This document shows positions 59,905 to 64,000 of a stretch of DNA of 64,000 bases, one piece after another. Both the position numbers and the translations under genes were made by a program. Source of the stretch: Panopea generosa (taxonomy: Eukaryota; Mollusca; Bivalvia; Adapedonta; Hiatellidae); the NCBI GenBank assembly GCA_029582155.1, contig CM055900.1, positions 43,955,624 to 44,019,623 on the forward strand, in the 5' to 3' direction. The notes under the pieces were generated by a model. That model was not told the origin of the DNA. It saw nothing but the letters and a program-made list of their open reading frames with translations, and ran no database searches. Position 1 is the stretch's first letter. The number at the start of each line of letters is the position of its first letter.

Positions 59905-61518
59905 GTGGTAAAATTGACAAAATGCACTTCAGGTCATTGTTCAAGATCGGTGGATGAAAGCTATATTCGCCCTATACATAAGGCAGGTTCGAAAACTGAT
60001 CCTATCACAATCACTTCTATAATGTATAAAATATTATCACGTGTAATAAATACACGTCCTTATAATTGGGCAAAAGAAAACAAACTAATAGACGAACCAT
60101 AAGGGGTATTCTTGCATGATTACTTTGCTATTGATAACATTTTCTTGCTACAAGCGATGTGTCAAAAGTATCATTCGAATCAAAGAGGTCGATTTTATTT
60201 CCTTTATGTTGATTTTCGGGAGGAATTTGACAAAATTAACCATGTCAAACTGTTCAAATGTTAAGAAAATAGGCTGAGAAAATAGACTATAAAAATTATA
60301 TAAAGACCTAAGAAAGTTCGCTAAGGGGTTACACCATATTTTCCATTTACTAAATGTATGAGACAGGGGGACACAATAAGGACGACCTTATTTTCACTCT
60401 TTGTTAACGAGTAATTTATCCTATTTTAGCAGTTCAGGTATTATCATAAACACTGATATTTCAGATATGCCCTTTATTCCCAGACGATGTTGCAAATGGC
60501 ATAGAAACAGTAATCATCTTTCAACGTCAACTTTTGAATCAATACCGGTATGGAAGTTAATTTAGATAATTGAAATTATTGTATTTAGAAATAGTGGGAA
60601 CTTAAGGAACAGTGAACAAAATTACTCCCTGTTATGGGTTGAAAATATGGGGTCACAGCTATGTAGATACTATTGAAGGTGGTCACACTATTTTAGTAGG
60701 AAACATATTGGTGTAAATAACTCCATAAATAACTCGTTTGTGCTGAGTTACGCTAGCATATGTACAGTTATAAACTGCATAAAATATTGATATAAACTAT
60801 TGCAAATGCCTAACTTAACATATCCAATAAATTGTTATAAAATATTAAAATCCTTAGACGACGTTGGTCGGCAATCATGGGCCAGCCATGTAAAATATTT
60901 ATTATTTATGTATTGTTATGAATATATTTGGATTGCCCAAGATGTTGGGAACAAACATTGTTTTACCTCAGTTTTTAAGCAATGACTAGAAGATATCAAA
61001 TCTCAAAATCTGCACGAAAATATAAACGATTCTTGTAGATATTACCAATATAAAAACTTCAAATCATTATTTGATCCGGAGAGATATTTAAATATAGAAA
61101 TGTCGCGTTTTCATAAAATTTCTATTGCTCGTTTCCATTGTTCAAGCCATAGACATCATGTCTCAGATGTTTTTGCTAAACTAATCTGAATATATCTATT
61201 GCCGAACGTGAGTATCATGATTTTTTTGAGTGTCCTAAATATAACGTTATTCGCACACATAATCTGTTTACATGTAACTGGTACTCATCTGGAATAACCT
61301 TACATCATATCTACATATTAATGAACACGTATAGTGATTATGAAATTGAAATATTGCAAACTACGAAAACGCCATGATATACAATTCAGAAACCATTACA
61401 ATTATAATATGTCTGTCACTACTATTTTTCAGTTGACATTGTATATTCAAATGTATTGTTGTGTGTTTGGGCCGGTGACCTTTATTAACTGTAAATAAAC
61501 TTGCTTTGATTTGATTAT
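59905..61518 (+). pseudogene. Decayed LINE reverse transcriptase
   Basis: Pieces of RT follow in order in changing frames: DESYIRPIHKAGSKTDP (59945), NWAKENKLIDEP, GRFYFLYVDFREEFDKINH (60190; Glu where Ala is normal in AFD), RQGDT-like region (60365), then LFPDDVANGIETV at about 60476 (FADD in active elements), thumb and C-terminal pieces (VGRQSWASHVKYLLFMY, RDLCP-like end). Several internal deletions are evident. The end, TGTAAATAAACTTGCTTTG with TTGATT units at about 61490-61518, is a LINE-type 3' tail. The clade is not certain; it differs from both other LINEs here. Confidence 0.78.
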
Positions 61519-61599
61519 TTTGGTGTGAGGAATAAAAACATGACGATGTTTACTAAAACATGAAGATGACTATTCATCCACACTAGAAGACTGAAATAA

Positions 61600-61907
61600 A
61601 GAGCCGTGCCCGATAAGCTTAGTCATTAGCGCCTCTGACTATCATTCAGTGAGTCGTGAATTCGAATCCCCGCCCGGTCACAATTTCTCTGATGTTGGAT
61701 ACACGACATTGCGTCTCATTATCATTCGTCTCTCACCGTTGATTCAAGTGGGACAATCATCATTTACTTGCAGAGATGGGATTGTGCTCGAGTACTGGTT
61801 AACTTTCCAGGATCCCAGGAAACAGTGGTTAGGTTAACTGATCGTCTGTTAGCCCTCAATGGCATAAAGATGGCGCTAAATATTCAATTAATCAATCAAT
61901 CAATCTG
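61600..61907 (+). mobile_element. Full-length tRNA-derived SINE at the edge of the right duplication copy
   Basis: A tRNA-like head (GATAAGCTTAGTCATTAGCG and B box GAATTCGAATCCCC), a middle with TTGATTCAAGTGGGACAATC, the core TACTGGTTAACTTTCCAGG, and a tail of ATCA/CAAT units at 61880-61907. Its 3' third is the first 110 bases of the window again. Confidence 0.85.
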
Positions 61908-64000
61908 AAATGATAAAAATCACATACAGATTGCAGTGTCAATAATCACACAAATGTCATAAACTTGTTACGATGTACTGTTTGACATATTTTCTGACCC
62001 CACCCCCACAATTCTCTATACTGGCGTAAGATCCATCAATCTCATATTAAAAGTTTACCTATTGGATACACTGCCAGGTCTATATTTCTTAGTATATCGA
62101 TAACCAGGTACAGCTATGTATACAGTTGTAACCATCATATGTTAGATATTTCCAGCAATTTAATTTCAAAGCTAAAACAGACAGAAAAAAAGGTTTAATT
62201 GCAATTTCTGAAATGTATATTCTTATTAAGTTTAATACCAAATAGCTCATTGGGAATAAGCCTTTGTGCTTCATGGACAAACCAAGAATATTACACAATT
62301 CTTTATTTGCCCAATGTTACATTTATTAAATACTTCTTTCAAAAATTGACTTTTTTGATATTTTATATTAGATAACTTAGAATACTTTATTATTTCTATA
62401 TAGAATCATTGATAGATATAAAATTACCTTTTTAATAATTCATCTACATTTTTATGTAACTGAGTATGAATATTTAATGTAACCTGTATATGTGTGTTTT
62501 AACCTGAATAAACATCAATCAATCAATCAACTATCGACAATAAGATGACACAGCCAAGAGTAACCCTGTGGCGCCCTGTTTGCTTCTTTGTTCTTTGTTT
62601 ATATGTAAGATTGAATAACATTTTCTTTTTTATTTAAAGTTATTTGTTAACTTATAAACTATTGTGCTTAAAAGCGCTATACACAGCCGACCCGTTGCGG
62701 AGAATCGAACCCACGAAGCTCCGATTCTGGGTTCGATGCTTTTTCATTGTTAATTAATGTACACTATTAAATATATACAGTTTGCTGTTGATAAATTCTT
62801 TATGGTTGCTTTTTCTCAATATTTAGAGATGTTTTGAACGTCATTTCTTTAAATTTTGCTTGTGCCAAGAGAAAGATTCTGATTAATTTATTTACAATAT
62901 TAGATCCATACATGTTGCTGTTGATAAATTCTTTAAGGTTGTTTTTTTTTCTCAATATATAGAGATGTAATTTTTTCTTGGGCTAAGATTTGTTCAATGT
63001 TTTATATTGTGTTAAATATTTAAGATAATTCTCAAATGTTACAAAAAAAATCATTTTTTTCCAGAAAAAAAAAAATTTGCCCAGAAATGTATACGAGCAA
63101 AGTTACTCGCACCCTCCTCCCCAAAAAAGTTGAATTGTTTCCACATAGGCATAAATACATAAATACTTCAACAGATTTGATTATAAAATAATTATGAGAG
63201 ATTAAGCAAATAAAAGTACAATATTAGATCCATACATGTTGCTGTTGATAAATTCTTTAGTGTTGTTTTTTTTTCTCAATATCTAGAGATCTCAATTTTT
63301 CTTGGGCTAAGATTTGTTCAATGTTTTATATTGTTTTAAATATTTAAGATAATTCTCAAATGATACAAAAAAATGATTTTTTTCCAGAAAAAAAAAATTT
63401 GCCCAGAAATGTATATGAGCAAAGTTACTCGCACCCTCCTCCCCAAAAAAGTTGAATTGTTTCCACATAGGCATAAATACATAAATACTTCAATAGATTT
63501 GATTATAAAATAATGATGAGAGATTAAGCAAATAAAAGTACATTCCTACAATTATATGAGCAATCATAAAAATTAAGTTGAGTTCAAGTAAAACATTCCA
63601 TCCTACAAAACATTATCTAACTATGAGAAATACATGTCTGTTTTGTACTAGTATTACATTATTCACATATCAATCAAACATTAAATTCATAATTGCACTG
63701 CCTTTATGATATTGTTAAATAAAATAACTAAAACCAGTGAAACATTACATGTAAATTATTAAAATATATTTTTCAGCGTCTGTAGTTGATTTTGCATTTG
63801 ATGGTTAAATTATATCACAAACAAATGCTTTGTACAAGACAAAAATATGCAGAGTGTAAATTTTAAAATTGAATACAATTTTCCTCTTAACATTGGTGTA
63901 ATTATTGACAAAGACTTGGATTTATTTAAACTATCATTTATTCATTCTGTTTAAGCGCTACATAGATATTCCGTTGTGGTGGTTTTAAAACGTCCTAAAA
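61797..64000. repeat. Right copy of the 2.2 kb duplicated segment
   Basis: Direct-orientation match of 1-2207 at an offset of 61796. The same internal parts follow in the same order: SINE body, tail of CAAT units, reverse SINE head near 62700, and the 327 bp tandem duplication near 62900-63540. The match continues to the last base of the window. Confidence 0.95.

Noticed and set aside
1..64000. Terminal repeats of one giant 64 kb mobile element
   Set aside because: The repeated ends are cut by the window, contain unrelated SINE parts, and no integrase, polymerase or capsid-type genes lie between them.

Overview
This is an AT-rich metazoan nuclear window. It has GT-AG introns, tRNA-headed SINEs, LINEs with an esterase-type ORF1, Tc1 and mariner transposons, and at least fourteen minisatellite arrays. 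The SINE tails, the repeat style, a tyrosinase-like exon and the expanded invertebrate gene family suggest a mollusc, probably a bivalve or gastropod. That placement is inference; no species can be named from the sequence alone.

Layout. Positions 1-2207 and 61797-64000 are two direct copies of one compound 2.2 kb segment, about 98% alike by eye and 61.8 kb apart, so the window nearly equals one period of a possible large tandem duplication. From 2.2 to 40 kb there is no convincing complete gene. This part holds an isolated tyrosinase-like exon (minus strand, about 4.1 kb), a possible terminal exon (minus, about 7.6 kb), two broken Tc1 transposons (4.7-6.3 and 17.0-18.4 kb), a 5'-truncated LINE reverse transcriptase (22.6-24.6 kb, minus), an internally deleted LINE (32.8-35.6 kb, plus), SINEs, a MITE and many tandem arrays with units of 33 to 144 bp.

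The one gene that reads as intact lies at 40082-58210 (plus). Four exons with matching phases and consensus splice sites give a 328-residue protein with a short N-terminal membrane anchor and a lumenal domain resembling the invertebrate DUF1647 / glycosyltransferase-like family. Each of its three introns carries a long tandem array. Intron 3 (9.8 kb) is about 85% tandem repeat, including a 6.6 kb array of roughly 95 copies of a 68 bp unit with higher-order structure. A mariner transposase fragment lies just before the last exon.

Downstream come a SINE, a candidate polyadenylation signal, a decayed LINE (59.9-61.5 kb), and a tRNA-derived SINE at 61.6 kb whose body runs into the right-hand copy of the terminal duplication. 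All recognisable transposon coding regions are broken, so current movement would need helper proteins from elsewhere in the genome.
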